Origin: Kineosporiaceae bacterium
GTDB lineage: Bacteria > Actinomycetota > Actinomycetes > Actinomycetales > Kineosporiaceae
NCBI GenBank assembly: GCA_016794595.1
Contig: JAEUJN010000075.1
Location: 1-64,000 of the forward strand
Length of the DNA: 64,000 nt
Reading direction: 5' to 3'
The number at the start of each line of letters is the position of its first letter. The first letter of the stretch is position 1. A program made the translations under genes and the position numbers. The notes below the pieces were generated by a model. The model had not been told where the DNA came from. It was given only the letters and a program-made list of their open reading frames with translations, and did no database searches. This document shows positions 16,649 to 25,010 of this stretch, in pieces.

Positions 16649-17444
16649 CCGCAGGCCGGACGACACGGCGCCCCTGACGCTGTTCCCCTCGGCTGCCTCC
16701 ATGTCCTCCGGGGGCTCGGTGTCCTCGGTGTCCTCGGTGGCAGCGCGCGGATTGCCTCACCGCCCGGCGGCGCTGGGCACGATCGCCCTGATCGCGGCGT
16801 CCACCGGCCTGACCGGTCGGCTGGTCGGCTGGGCCGCGTGGTCGGTCGCCGACGACAAGAACGCCCCGTGGATCCTCGGCCGGGCCTCTGGCGTGTGCGC
16901 CTACCTGTTGCTGGTCGCCCTGGTGGTGATGGGCCTGCTGCTCTCGCACCCGTGGCGCACCCGGTGGCGTCGACCGTCGCCGGTGGTCCGGATCCGGCTG
17001 CACGTCAGCCTGGCCATGTTCACCCTGGCCTTCCTCGTGCTGCACATCGTGGTCCTGGCCACGGACGAGTACGCGAAGGTGGGCTGGTGGGGTGCCCTGC
17101 TGCCCATGGCCTCGCAGTACCGGCCGGTGCCGGTGACCCTCGGGGTGATCGCGACCTACGGCGGGATCCTGGCCGGCGTGACCGCGTTGGCCGCCGGGCG
17201 ATGGGCGTGGCGGCTCTGGTGGCCGGTGCACAAGGTGGCCGTGCTCAGCCTCATCCTGGCCTGGCTGCACGGGGTGTTCACCGGCGTGGACACCCCTGCC
17301 CTGGGCTGGCTGTACGGCCTGACCGCTGCCCTGGTGCTCGCTCTCGCGGCGTCCCGGTACGTCACCCGGACGCCGGCGGACCTGGCGGCCGACCACGCCG
17401 AGGTCCACCCCGTGGACGGCGCCGAGTGGCGGAGCGTGGCATGA
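16638..17444 (+). CDS. Ferric reductase-like transmembrane protein (di-haem)
   Basis: The 268-residue protein has about six transmembrane helices (from residue 45 to 240). Two helices each carry a spaced His pair, RLHVSLAMFTLAFLVLHIVV and PVHKVAVLSLILAWLHGVF, the usual bis-haem b ligation of the FRE/NOX/YedZ fold. It lacks the FAD/NAD-binding domain of full ferric reductases, so electrons should come from a partner, plausibly the NuoF-like protein and ferredoxin encoded next. It overlaps apbE by 11 bp and shares ATGA with the next gene. The start at 16638 gives a Ser-rich cytoplasmic N-terminus. Confidence 0.87.
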   Translation: MSTDRRPDDTAPLTLFPSAASMSSGGSVSSVSSVAARGLPHRPAALGTIALIAASTGLTGRLVGWAAWSVADDKNAPWILGRASGVCAYLLLVALVVMGLLLSHPWRTRWRRPSPVVRIRLHVSLAMFTLAFLVLHIVVLATDEYAKVGWWGALLPMASQYRPVPVTLGVIATYGGILAGVTALAAGRWAWRLWWPVHKVAVLSLILAWLHGVFTGVDTPALGWLYGLTAALVLALAASRYVTRTPADLAADHAEVHPVDGAEWRSVA

Positions 17445-18964
17445 CCCACCCCGCTGCCCGGCGCAGGTCGATCGCCGGGGCGCGACCCTTGCGCCTCGCC
17501 CCCGACGTGACCCGGGCCCTGCCGCTCGGTGTCCCGGACGGCGACCAGCCGGCCACCCAGGGGCCGGACCGGCACCTGTTGGGGGCCGAGGTCTACTACC
17601 GGGCCGCCCAGCGCGATGTGCTGCACGGTCCGACGACCGAGGGACTCGGCGTTCACCTGGCCCGGGTCGGCCCGATGCCATCGGCCCTCGGGGGCGCCGG
17701 CGGCCAGTTGCTGCAGATCGTCGACGAGGTGGGTCTGACCGGCCGGGGTGGGGCGCACTTCCCGGTGGCGGCCAAGTGGCGCTCGACCATCACCGCCGTG
17801 CAGGAGCGGCACGTCCGCCGACGGATCCGCGGCGGTCGAGGTGAGAGCGCCCCCGGCGAGGTACTCGTGGTGGCCAATGGCGCCGAGGGGGAGCCCGCCA
17901 GCGCCAAGGACGCCGCGCTGCTCCAGCACCGTCCGCACCTCGTCCTCGACGGCCTGGTCGCCGTCGCCGAGGTGGTCGGGGCCGACGCCGGCGTCGTGTG
18001 GCTGCACGAGTCCGCCGACCAGACCCGGCAGGCCGTCGCCCGGGCGCTGGCCGAGCGGCGCGCGGCCCGGCACGATTCGGTGCCGATCAGCCTGGCCACC
18101 GGACCGGATCGCTACCTGACCGGTGAGGCCAATGCCGTGGTGCAGGCGCTGGACGGCGGCCCCGCAGTGCCGTGGTTCCGCACCGTGCCGGCGGCTCAGG
18201 GGGGCGGCGTCGACGGCCAGCCGACCCTGGTGCACAACGTCGAGACCCTCGCCCGCACGGCCCTGCTGGCCCGTACCGGGGTGCCGACCGAGGCCTCGGG
18301 TCCGGCGGGAGGCGTGCTGACCAGCGTCCTGGGACGGCTGACCTCGGGGCAGGCGGTGATCACCGTGCGGGAACTGCCGCCGCAGTGCACCGTGGCGGAC
18401 GCCGTCCTGGACCGGTACGGCCACGAGGTCGCGCCGCGCGCCGTCCTGATCGGGGGTTACGGAGGCACCTGGTTGAGCTGGGAGGAGGCCGCCGACCTCA
18501 CCCTCGGGCGGCTCGACCGGCGCCGGGCCCCGGGTGCCGGGCTCCTGCCCGGCGAGGTGACCCTGGGTGCCGGCGTGCTGGCAGCCCTGCCGGCCGACGC
18601 GTGCGGGGTGGCCGAGACAGCCTCTGTCGCAACGTATCTGGCCGACTCGAGTGCCCGGCAGTGCGGCCCGTGCCTGTTCGGCACGCGTGCACTCGCCGAG
18701 CTCTGGACCCGGATCGCCCAGGGTCGGGCCCGGCGTGGGGACGAGCAGGAGCTCGCGCGGATCTCGGCCCAACTGGTCAGACGAGGGGCCTGTGCCCTGC
18801 CGGACGCCGCGGTGAACCTCACCCTGTCGGCCGCCCGGGTCTTCGCGGACGACGTGCGTGGTCACCTGGCCGGCGCCGGCTGCGTCCGGGGCTGCCGGGC
18901 GGGGTCGGCTGCCGGCCCGGCGGAGGCCTGGTCCACCGTGCTGCCGGTCCCGAGGTCGGCGTGA
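17441..18964 (+). CDS. NuoF/RnfC-like NADH-dehydrogenase flavoprotein subunit
   Basis: The 507-residue product has NuoF-type motifs: VGLTGRGGAHFPVAAKW (FMN/NADH-binding glycine loop), VVANGAEGEPASAKD, YLTGEANAVVQALDGG, PTLVHNVETLA, and ARQCGPCLFGTRAL in place of the SxxCGxCxPCR Fe-S motif. Only two of the usual cluster cysteines are in that stretch, with CALP and two Cys near the C-terminus elsewhere, so the cluster may be altered. It likely oxidises NAD(P)H and passes electrons to the ferredoxin encoded next. ATGA overlap with the upstream gene, TGATG junction with the downstream one. Confidence 0.87.
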   Translation: MTHPAARRRSIAGARPLRLAPDVTRALPLGVPDGDQPATQGPDRHLLGAEVYYRAAQRDVLHGPTTEGLGVHLARVGPMPSALGGAGGQLLQIVDEVGLTGRGGAHFPVAAKWRSTITAVQERHVRRRIRGGRGESAPGEVLVVANGAEGEPASAKDAALLQHRPHLVLDGLVAVAEVVGADAGVVWLHESADQTRQAVARALAERRAARHDSVPISLATGPDRYLTGEANAVVQALDGGPAVPWFRTVPAAQGGGVDGQPTLVHNVETLARTALLARTGVPTEASGPAGGVLTSVLGRLTSGQAVITVRELPPQCTVADAVLDRYGHEVAPRAVLIGGYGGTWLSWEEAADLTLGRLDRRRAPGAGLLPGEVTLGAGVLAALPADACGVAETASVATYLADSSARQCGPCLFGTRALAELWTRIAQGRARRGDEQELARISAQLVRRGACALPDAAVNLTLSAARVFADDVRGHLAGAGCVRGCRAGSAAGPAEAWSTVLPVPRSA

Positions 18965-19236
18965 TGGCGAGCCCGGATGCCCGGTCGTCCCGGCGTCCCG
19001 ACCGCGGCGGGCAGGATCGTGGCGGGCAGGATCGTGGGCGGGACACCCACCGGGTCAGGGTCAACCCGATCGCGTGCGAGGGCATCGGCATGTGTGCCCA
19101 CCTGGCCCCGGACGTGATCGTGGTGGACGACTGGGGTTACCCGATGCCGGCGACGCGTGACCTGGACCGGCGCGAGGTTCGCGCCGTCCGGTCGGCGATC
19201 GCGGCCTGCCCCCGGCGTGCCCTCTTCCTCACGTGA
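18964..19236 (+). CDS. Single-cluster ferredoxin (3Fe-4S type)
   Basis: The 90-residue protein has only three cysteines, Cys38, Cys44 (CEGIGMC) and Cys82 (CP), the pattern of actinobacterial 3Fe-4S ferredoxins in which the second ligand of a 4Fe-4S motif is missing. A basic/Gln repeat RGGQDRGGQDRGRD precedes the domain. It should carry single electrons from the NuoF-like protein to the haem membrane protein or another acceptor. ATG 18964 forms TGATG with the upstream stop; GTG 18961 is also in frame. Last gene of the coupled run starting at 14450. Confidence 0.88.
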   Translation: MASPDARSSRRPDRGGQDRGGQDRGRDTHRVRVNPIACEGIGMCAHLAPDVIVVDDWGYPMPATRDLDRREVRAVRSAIAACPRRALFLT

Positions 19237-19253
19237 CGCCGCACCCAGCCCCC

Positions 19254-19317
19254 CTCGAACCCGCCGTGTGCATGCACTTTCGACCAGTCGAAAGTGCATG
19301 ATCACGGCGGGTTCGAG
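19254..19317. repeat. Palindromic repeat family A, copy 1 (bidirectional terminator candidate)
   Basis: Two 31-nt arms (19254-19284 and 19287-19317) pair with two mismatches around a CA loop. The core contains catgcactttcgac and its complement. It lies between the convergent ferredoxin and glycosyl hydrolase genes. The same core recurs near 24671, 24947 and 41363. Confidence 0.85.
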
Positions 19318-19350
19318 GGCGCCGGGTGGGGCGGTGGCGGGGGTCGGGAG

Positions 19351-21600
19351 TCAGTTGGTGACGGCCTGGAAGGCCACTCCCACCCGGGCGAGGCCGGCCT
19401 TGGCCCGCTCGGTGTAGGTGACATCGTTCCAGGTCGGCCAGGTGTACGTGGTGCGGTAGGGCACCGACCCTCCGACCGAGAAGCTCAGGGTCAGGTCCTC
19501 GATCCGGTGGGTGGTCATCGGCGTGCCCTCGCCCCGCGCCGTCCGGCTCGACGGGTCGGCCAGCCCGAGCATCGCCCAAGGGATCCGCATCCGGACCGTG
19601 TCCCCGCTCGCCCGCCAGGTGGCCAGCGAGGAGTACCCGGGTTCGGCGGGGTCCCAGGACCCGCGCACGAGCGTGCCGACGTCCTGGTACTCCATGGTCG
19701 AGTCCTCCACCCCGGCGTAGGACCGGTTGGTGATCAACCGGTACAGCTGCCAGGGCTCGCCGGCCTGCGGCAGCGGCTCCCAGGTGTCCAGCCGGGCCGG
19801 CGCGAGGGCGGCCCGCACCAGTGCCCGGCCGTTGCCCGCCCGGGGATCGATCTCGATCCGGTGGTCCGAGCCCCCGTCGCCGGCGCGCCCGGTGCCCCCC
19901 GGGACGACCTCGGCGCTGATGATCAGCGGTTCGCGGGCGGTGATGCCCCCGCCCGCCGTCCCGCCGGGGGCAGCAGCCCCCGCCCGGCCCGCGCGGTAGG
20001 TGACATCGATGAACACGTAGGACGGGTCGGCGTCCAGGACGATCTTGGCGATCTTGCCCGAGTTCGGCACCCGCTCGGTGCGGGCACCGCTGATCCGCAC
20101 CGGGTCGTGGGCCAGCAGGCCGAAGTACTGCTCGTTGGTCAGTGGGTCGTGCCAGAGCTGGCGCCGGTCCCGCGGGGCCTGGTGCTCGAGGGTGTTCCAG
20201 GTGAACTTGAACCACTCGTCGGTCCAGGAGAACAGGAATGCCCCCGACAACCCTTGGGCCTTGACCGTGCGCAGCAGCGAGGCGTTGATCGCCATCGCCT
20301 CGTCCTCGCTGTGGCCGCCCTGGTCGCGCCCGTTGGTGCCGACGTGCGCCGAGCCGAGCGACGACGGCACGCCCAGCTCGGTGATCATCACCGGCATGGA
20401 CGGGTGGTGCTTCCGCAGCGCGCCCAGGTAGGCCGCGTAGGCGTCGACGGTGCCGGCGAGCGGGCCGCGGCTGTGCGGCTGGAGCAACCCGGGCTCGAAG
20501 CGCAGGAAGTCGGGGTAGTAGGGGTAGGCGTGGTAACTGGCGAAGGTGCCGCCGGGCCAGGCCAGGGTGGGCAGGACGTGATTGGCGTCCACCCCGACAA
20601 GGTCCTCTTCCTTCGTGGGTTCGGCCGGGTGTCGCAGGGGGTCGGTGGTCGGCCAGTTGACGAACGCGATCGGCATCGAGCGCCCGTGGGACGCCTCGAG
20701 CTGGGCCAGCGAGTTCAGGTGCTTGGCGATCCAGCGCTCGGTGGGCGTGGCATCGGGGGTCGAGCGGAAGTACCGCCCGTTCACCCGCGGGGCCTGGGCG
20801 TGGCGGGCATCGGTGCGCGCGGTGGCCTGCGGGTCCCACTCGACGCCCACGATCCACGACATCACCCAGGGGGAGACGTCGGCGGTCCACCGGCCCCAGG
20901 CCCGTCCGGGCAGGCGCCCGCGGTCGAGGGTGCCGTGCACGGCGCGGACGGCGTCCGCGATCTCGGCGGCGAACCCGTTGTCGGTGACCGGGTCGTACAG
21001 CGTGCCCTGGGCGAGGTAGGTCTCGTCCGGCAGGTAGACGCCCTGCACCAGGTAGATCGGGTCCTTCGGGTGAGACTCGTTGTAGCGCAACAGTTCCTGG
21101 TAGAACTCGGGCCGGTGGATGGTGTAGATCCGCACGGCCCGGATGCCGAGGCGGCCCATCTGCTCGAACCAGCGGCGATAGGTGGGTCCGTCGATCGCCA
21201 GTTCGCCGGGCTGGTGTCCGGGGGTGGTCGCGCCCACGTCGACGCCGGCGATGAACGAGCGGGCGCCGTCCGTGGTGAGCAGGCGCAGTCCCCGCCCGTC
21301 CGCGGTGGCCACTGTGCGCAGCCTCGAGAAGGTGGCCGGGGACGGGGACCAGTCGGGGCCCAGACGCGGCGTCCGAGCGGCGTTCACGGTGCCGGCCGGG
21401 AGGGCGGTGGTGGCGCCCTGGTCGCCGGGGCTGGCGTCGGTGGTCATCGAGGCCAACCCGCCGAACAGGACGAACGGAACGCACGAGGCCACCGCGAGCC
21501 GGGTCGTCCAGCGGCGCCGTCCGGTGGTGGGGCCTGCCAGCGGACGCGGCGGGCTGACCGGCGGGCGTGAGGCGGATCGGGATCCGTCGGCTCGGCTCAT
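19351..21600 (-). CDS. Membrane-anchored glycosyl hydrolase-like protein (TIM barrel, GH2/GH5-like)
   Basis: The 749-residue product has a transmembrane or signal segment (about 32-52), then a TIM-barrel region (about 110-470) with FIAGVDVGATTPGH, LGIRAVRIYTIHRPEFYQELL, VYLPDETYLAQG, WVMSWIVGVEWDP, SYHAYPYYPDFL and MITELGVPSS (likely catalytic Glu), and GAFLFSWTDEWFKFTWNT. The C-terminal 250 residues look beta-rich. Related actinobacterial proteins are annotated as family 2 glycosyl hydrolases of unknown substrate. It converges on the ferredoxin operon across a long palindrome. Confidence 0.78.
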   Translation of the reverse strand: MSRADGSRSASRPPVSPPRPLAGPTTGRRRWTTRLAVASCVPFVLFGGLASMTTDASPGDQGATTALPAGTVNAARTPRLGPDWSPSPATFSRLRTVATADGRGLRLLTTDGARSFIAGVDVGATTPGHQPGELAIDGPTYRRWFEQMGRLGIRAVRIYTIHRPEFYQELLRYNESHPKDPIYLVQGVYLPDETYLAQGTLYDPVTDNGFAAEIADAVRAVHGTLDRGRLPGRAWGRWTADVSPWVMSWIVGVEWDPQATARTDARHAQAPRVNGRYFRSTPDATPTERWIAKHLNSLAQLEASHGRSMPIAFVNWPTTDPLRHPAEPTKEEDLVGVDANHVLPTLAWPGGTFASYHAYPYYPDFLRFEPGLLQPHSRGPLAGTVDAYAAYLGALRKHHPSMPVMITELGVPSSLGSAHVGTNGRDQGGHSEDEAMAINASLLRTVKAQGLSGAFLFSWTDEWFKFTWNTLEHQAPRDRRQLWHDPLTNEQYFGLLAHDPVRISGARTERVPNSGKIAKIVLDADPSYVFIDVTYRAGRAGAAAPGGTAGGGITAREPLIISAEVVPGGTGRAGDGGSDHRIEIDPRAGNGRALVRAALAPARLDTWEPLPQAGEPWQLYRLITNRSYAGVEDSTMEYQDVGTLVRGSWDPAEPGYSSLATWRASGDTVRMRIPWAMLGLADPSSRTARGEGTPMTTHRIEDLTLSFSVGGSVPYRTTYTWPTWNDVTYTERAKAGLARVGVAFQAVTN

Positions 21601-21773
21601 GAACGAGTCGTCGGCGCACCGGGCCCGGCCCTTGACCCGTTCGGCCCAACGGGGCGCAGCGTGGGTCAGCCCGGGCTGGCCCGGTGGCAGGTTCTGCCCA
21701 CCCGGCGCCTGCGCGATACGGTCGGGGCGTCGGTGGGGACCCGCCCGCCGCTCACCGAGGTACGGGAGCTGAC

Positions 21774-21893
21774 GTGAAGAAGATCCTCGCCGTGGCGGTC
21801 GCTGCCGTCGCCGGGTTCGCCGTGTGGCGCAAGGTCGAGGCCGGCCGGGCCGAGCAGGAACTGTGGGCCGAGGTCACCGACCCGGTCAAGTGA
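21774..21893 (+). CDS. DLW-39 family micropeptide
   Basis: The peptide is exactly 39 residues with the family layout: VKKILAVAVAAVAGFAVWRK (one membrane helix followed by basic residues), then an amphipathic end with RAEQELWAEVTDP. The namesake DLW motif is ELW here. These peptides are widespread in actinobacteria and often lie next to a tRNA gene; tRNA-Ala begins 63 bp downstream. Function unknown. GTG start at 21774 preceded by ACGGGAG. A second related peptide is encoded at 24821. Confidence 0.85.
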   Translation: MKKILAVAVAAVAGFAVWRKVEAGRAEQELWAEVTDPVK

Positions 21894-21955
21894 GGCGCTG
21901 ACCCCGGTCGCGGGTCGCCGGACGCCGTCCGGACGCCGTACCCTGGGGCTGCCCA

Positions 21956-22028
21956 GGGGCGTTGGCGCAGTTGGTAGCGCGGCTGCTTTGCAAGCAGCAG
22001 GTCACCGGTTCGAGCCCGGTACGCTCCA
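21956..22028 (+). tRNA. tRNA-Ala (anticodon UGC)
   Basis: The 73-nt cloverleaf has acceptor ggggcgt/acgctcc (one G-U pair), D-arm gcgcagttggtagcgc, anticodon stem ggctgc/gcagc with loop tttgcaa (anticodon TGC at 21989-21991), T-arm ccggttcgagcccgg, and discriminator A at 22028. The CCA end is not encoded. Confidence 0.97.
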
Positions 22029-22082
22029 CGCTGGATCGTCTGCGGTTCGCCGGTCCCCCTCCTCCAGGGCGTCGCCCGGTGC

Positions 22083-22787
22083 TCAGGCCTCGACCCGGAC
22101 GCCATCGGACAGATCGCGTGCCAGCCACCCGAGCACCCCGGCCCGGGAGCCGGTGACGGTGACCCGGCCGTCGTCACCGGTCCCCAGGACCCACTCGGCT
22201 CCCGCGCCGCCGTCGCCGCCGTCCAGGGTGCGCACGGTCAGCCGGGGCGGGGGGTCGTCGGATCGCCGGGAGCGCAGCTCGACGGTGAGGAAGCGGTCGA
22301 GCAGGCCCTCGTCGAGTGCGCTGTCCAGCCGGTCGAAGGTCAGCCCCGCCTGCAGATCGATGTGGTGGTAGACCACCTCGCGCAGCCGCATCGCGGGCAG
22401 GTTGCCGATCCGCACCAGCATGCCGCCGGGAGTGCGTTCGTGGCGCTGGTCCTCCTGGTCGGGGCCGAGCCGGCGCAGGGTCGCTTCCAGGGCGGCGGCG
22501 GTCTCGGTCAGGTCGCGCACCTGCTCGGCCACCGGACGGCGCGCCCCCGCCTCGATGTCGGCCTCGCGCGCCTCGGTGCTGGCGTACATGGTCTCGCCGG
22601 TGCCCTCCAGCGCGGCCCGGGCCAGCCGGGTGAGCCCCTCGGCGTTGCGCGCCAGGTGGGACAGCACGTGTCCCCGGGTCCACCCGGCGCACAGTGAGCC
22701 GGCCGCCAGGTCGTCGTCCGTGAAGGTGGCGGCGGTGGCCAGCAGCGCGGCTGTGTGCCGGTCGAGGACGGCGAGCAGCTCGGTCAT
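22083..22787 (-). CDS. Mycothiol-dependent maleylpyruvate isomerase-type / DinB-like metalloprotein
   Basis: The 234-residue product fits the actinobacterial family with an N-terminal maleylpyruvate isomerase/DinB four-helix bundle. GWTRGHVLSHLARNAEG carries the first metal His, and EVVYHHIDLQAG the other two. The C-terminal half resembles the sterol-carrier-like MDMPI domain (RLTVRTL, WVLGTGDDGRVTVTGSRAG). Members use mycothiol to isomerise or conjugate substrates; the true substrate here is unknown. Divergent from the TPP enzyme 69 bp away. Confidence 0.85.
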   Translation of the reverse strand: MTELLAVLDRHTAALLATAATFTDDDLAAGSLCAGWTRGHVLSHLARNAEGLTRLARAALEGTGETMYASTEAREADIEAGARRPVAEQVRDLTETAAALEATLRRLGPDQEDQRHERTPGGMLVRIGNLPAMRLREVVYHHIDLQAGLTFDRLDSALDEGLLDRFLTVELRSRRSDDPPPRLTVRTLDGGDGGAGAEWVLGTGDDGRVTVTGSRAGVLGWLARDLSDGVRVEA

Positions 22788-22856
22788 GGGGGCAGGGTAC
22801 GTCCGAGGTCCGACAGCGCGGTCGACGGCGGGCTACCGGCACGTAACATCGCGCCC

Positions 22857-24644
22857 ATGGCAGCGACGGTCCGTCACGGCGGCGATCGGGTGGCGCAGGT
22901 GCTGGCGCGCTGGGGCGTGGGGCAGGTGTTCACCCTGTGCGGCGGTCACATCTCGCCCATCCTGGTGGGCGCCGAGAGCGCCGGGCTGTCGGTGATCGAC
23001 TGCCGGGACGAGAAGAGCGCGGTGTTCGCGGCCGACGCGGCCGCCCGGCTGACCGGGCTGCCCGGGGTGGTGGCCGTGACCGCCGGCCCAGGGGTGACCA
23101 ACACGATCACCGCGGTGCAGAACGCCCAGCTCGCGCAGTCCCCGGTGCTGGTGATCGGGGGGGCCACCGCCACCGTCCTGAAGGGTCGCGGTGCGCTGCA
23201 GGACATCGACCAGCTGGCCCTGATCCGTCCGGCGGTGAAGTGGGCCGGGCGGTGCACGACGGTGGCCGCGATCGTCCCGACCCTCGAGCGTGCCCTGACC
23301 GAGGCGACCACGGGGGTGCCCGGGCCGGTGTTCGTCGAGCTCCCGGTGGACGTGCTCTACCCCGAGGACGTGGTGCGCCAGTGGTACCGCGCCGAGTCCG
23401 GGTCCCTGCGGACGGCGTCCTGGCGCCGGCGCGCGGAGGCCCTCTACCTCGAGGCGCACCTGGCCCGGCAGTTCCGGGCCCCGCACGTGGACGTCGCCGG
23501 CCTGCTGACGCGTCGGACCGGCCAGGCCGACCCACTGAGCGATGCCCTGCAGGCCCGGCTCGACCAGGCGGCGGCAGCCCTGCGGTCCGCGCAGCGGCCC
23601 GCCCTGGTGCTGGGTTCTCAGTGCATGGCCGGGCTGAGTGACCCCGAGCCGCTGGCCCGCGCGGTGCGTGCCCTCGGGGTCCCGGTGTGGCTGGGGGGCA
23701 GTGCCCGGGGGTTGCTGGGCCCAGGTGACCGGCTGCAGTTCCGGCACGCCCGGGGGGCGGCCCTGAAGCGGGCGGACGTCGTCCTGGTCGGTGGCTTCCC
23801 GTTCGACTTCCGGCTGAGGTACGGCCGCGGCCTGGCCCGGGAGGCGATGGTGATCGCGGCGAACCTGTCCGATCGGGAGCTGCGCCTGAACCGCACCCCG
23901 GGCCTGGCGTTCGAGGCGCACGCGGCCGACGTCCTGATCGCCCTGGCCGATCGGATGTCCGGGCGGTTGGCGGCCGAGGACGGCGCGGGGGGTTCCTGGA
24001 CGCCGTGGCTCGAGGAGTGCCGCGGCCGGGAGGTCGAGCGGGACGAGCAGATCGCGGCCTCGGCGCGTCCGGACGGCGAGCTGGTCGACCCGGTGCACTT
24101 CTTCTCGCGGCTCGAGCAGGTGCTCGCCGACGACTCGGTGCTGGTGATGGACGGCGGGGACTTCGTGGCCACCGCCTCCTACATCCTGCGGCCACGGCGC
24201 CCGCTGTCCTGGTTGGACCCCGGGGTGTTCGGAACCCTCGGTGTCGGCGGCGGTTTCGCGGTGGGTGCGGGCGCCGTCCGGCCGGGGTCGCAGGTGTGGA
24301 TCATCTACGGCGACGGGTCGTCGGCCTACAGCCTCAGTGAGTTCGACACCTTCGTCCGGCACGGCATGGCGCCGATCGCGGTGGTCGGCACGGACGCCTC
24401 CTGGCAGCAGATCGCCCGTGACCAGCAGAGCCTGCTCGGCAGCAGCGTGGCAACCACGTTGCGCCGCACCGACTATCACCGGGTGGCCGAGGGATACGGC
24501 GGGGTGGGACTGCTGCTCGACGAGCCCTCGGCGGTGGACGCCGTGCTGGCCCGAGCCGTCGAGGTGTCCCGGCAGGGCAGGCCGGTGTGCGTCAATGTCC
24601 ACCTGGCACCGACCACCTTCCGCGAGGGGTCGATCTCGATCTGA
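22857..24644 (+). CDS. Thiamine-pyrophosphate-dependent enzyme (acetolactate synthase-like)
   Basis: The 595-residue protein has the three-domain TPP fold: an N-terminal PYR domain with [16 protein letters not shown] and the catalytic Glu in [15 protein letters not shown], a central domain (about 210-340), and a C-terminal PP domain with the TPP/Mg2+ motif [15 protein letters not shown]. It groups with acetolactate synthase and 2-hydroxyacyl-CoA-lyase-like decarboxylases; the substrate cannot be fixed from sequence. It is not in an ilv operon (no small subunit). ATG 22857 is chosen; upstream in-frame codons overlap the divergent promoter. Confidence 0.85.
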   Translation: MAATVRHGGDRVAQVLARWGVGQVFTLCGGHISPILVGAESAGLSVIDCRDEKSAVFAADAAARLTGLPGVVAVTAGPGVTNTITAVQNAQLAQSPVLVIGGATATVLKGRGALQDIDQLALIRPAVKWAGRCTTVAAIVPTLERALTEATTGVPGPVFVELPVDVLYPEDVVRQWYRAESGSLRTASWRRRAEALYLEAHLARQFRAPHVDVAGLLTRRTGQADPLSDALQARLDQAAAALRSAQRPALVLGSQCMAGLSDPEPLARAVRALGVPVWLGGSARGLLGPGDRLQFRHARGAALKRADVVLVGGFPFDFRLRYGRGLAREAMVIAANLSDRELRLNRTPGLAFEAHAADVLIALADRMSGRLAAEDGAGGSWTPWLEECRGREVERDEQIAASARPDGELVDPVHFFSRLEQVLADDSVLVMDGGDFVATASYILRPRRPLSWLDPGVFGTLGVGGGFAVGAGAVRPGSQVWIIYGDGSSAYSLSEFDTFVRHGMAPIAVVGTDASWQQIARDQQSLLGSSVATTLRRTDYHRVAEGYGGVGLLLDEPSAVDAVLARAVEVSRQGRPVCVNVHLAPTTFREGSISI

Positions 24645-24670
24645 CCGCGAGGGTCGATCCCGACCTCCCC

Positions 24671-24710
24671 CGTGATCATGCACTTTCGACGTCAATAGTG
24701 CATGATCACG
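24671..24710. repeat. Palindromic repeat family A, copy 2
   Basis: cgtgatcatgcact (24671-24684) pairs perfectly with agtgcatgatcacg (24697-24710) around a 12-nt loop. It lies 26 bp after the stop of the TPP enzyme and shares the family core catgcactttcga. Confidence 0.85.
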
Positions 24711-24820
24711 CAAGGGTGGGTGCGGTGGGTCAAGGTCGGTGGGTGAAGTGCCGAGGCCACGGGGACAGGTCGGGTGTGCCCGCCGTGGGCCCACCACCTG
24801 CTCGGGACGAGGGAGTCACC

Positions 24821-24928
24821 GTGAAGAAGTTCGCCGTTGCCGGAGCCGCTGCCGCCGCTGCTGCCGGGATCGCCGTCTGGCGCCGGTCGCGGGCGCACCG
24901 GATGGCCCAGGAGATCGCCGCCGCCTGA
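24821..24928 (+). CDS. DLW-39-like micropeptide (35 aa)
   Basis: GTG at 24821 follows a GAGGGAG site and encodes VKKFAVAGAAAAAAAGIAVW then RRSRAHRMAQEIAAA: one membrane helix with flanking basic residues, the same layout as the peptide at 21774 but without the LW motif. It is flanked on both sides by family A palindromes. Probably a diverged paralogue of unknown role. Confidence 0.65.
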   Translation: MKKFAVAGAAAAAAAGIAVWRRSRAHRMAQEIAAA

Positions 24929-24935
24929 CCCTTCC

Positions 24936-24996
24936 CCCACCCTCTCGTGATCATGCACTTTCGATCATTCGATGGTGCGTGGTCACGAGGGGTGGG
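24936..24996. repeat. Palindromic repeat family A, copy 3
   Basis: An imperfect long palindrome with gtgatcatgcactttcga (about 24947-24964) opposite tcgatggtgcgtggtcac, extended by cccaccctc/gaggggtggg. It sits between the convergent micropeptide and the acyl-CoA synthetase gene; probable bidirectional terminator. Confidence 0.8.
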
Positions 24997-25010
24997 CAGG
25001 TGGGCGGGAA

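Noticed and set aside
16838-17440. Upstream extension of the NuoF-like gene
   Set aside because: It would overlap the whole haem protein gene; the ATG at 17441 sits in an ATGA overlap and starts a normal N-terminus.
22833-24797. 654-codon minus-strand frame opposite the TPP enzyme
   Set aside because: His/Arg/Pro/Gly-rich shadow with no family features.
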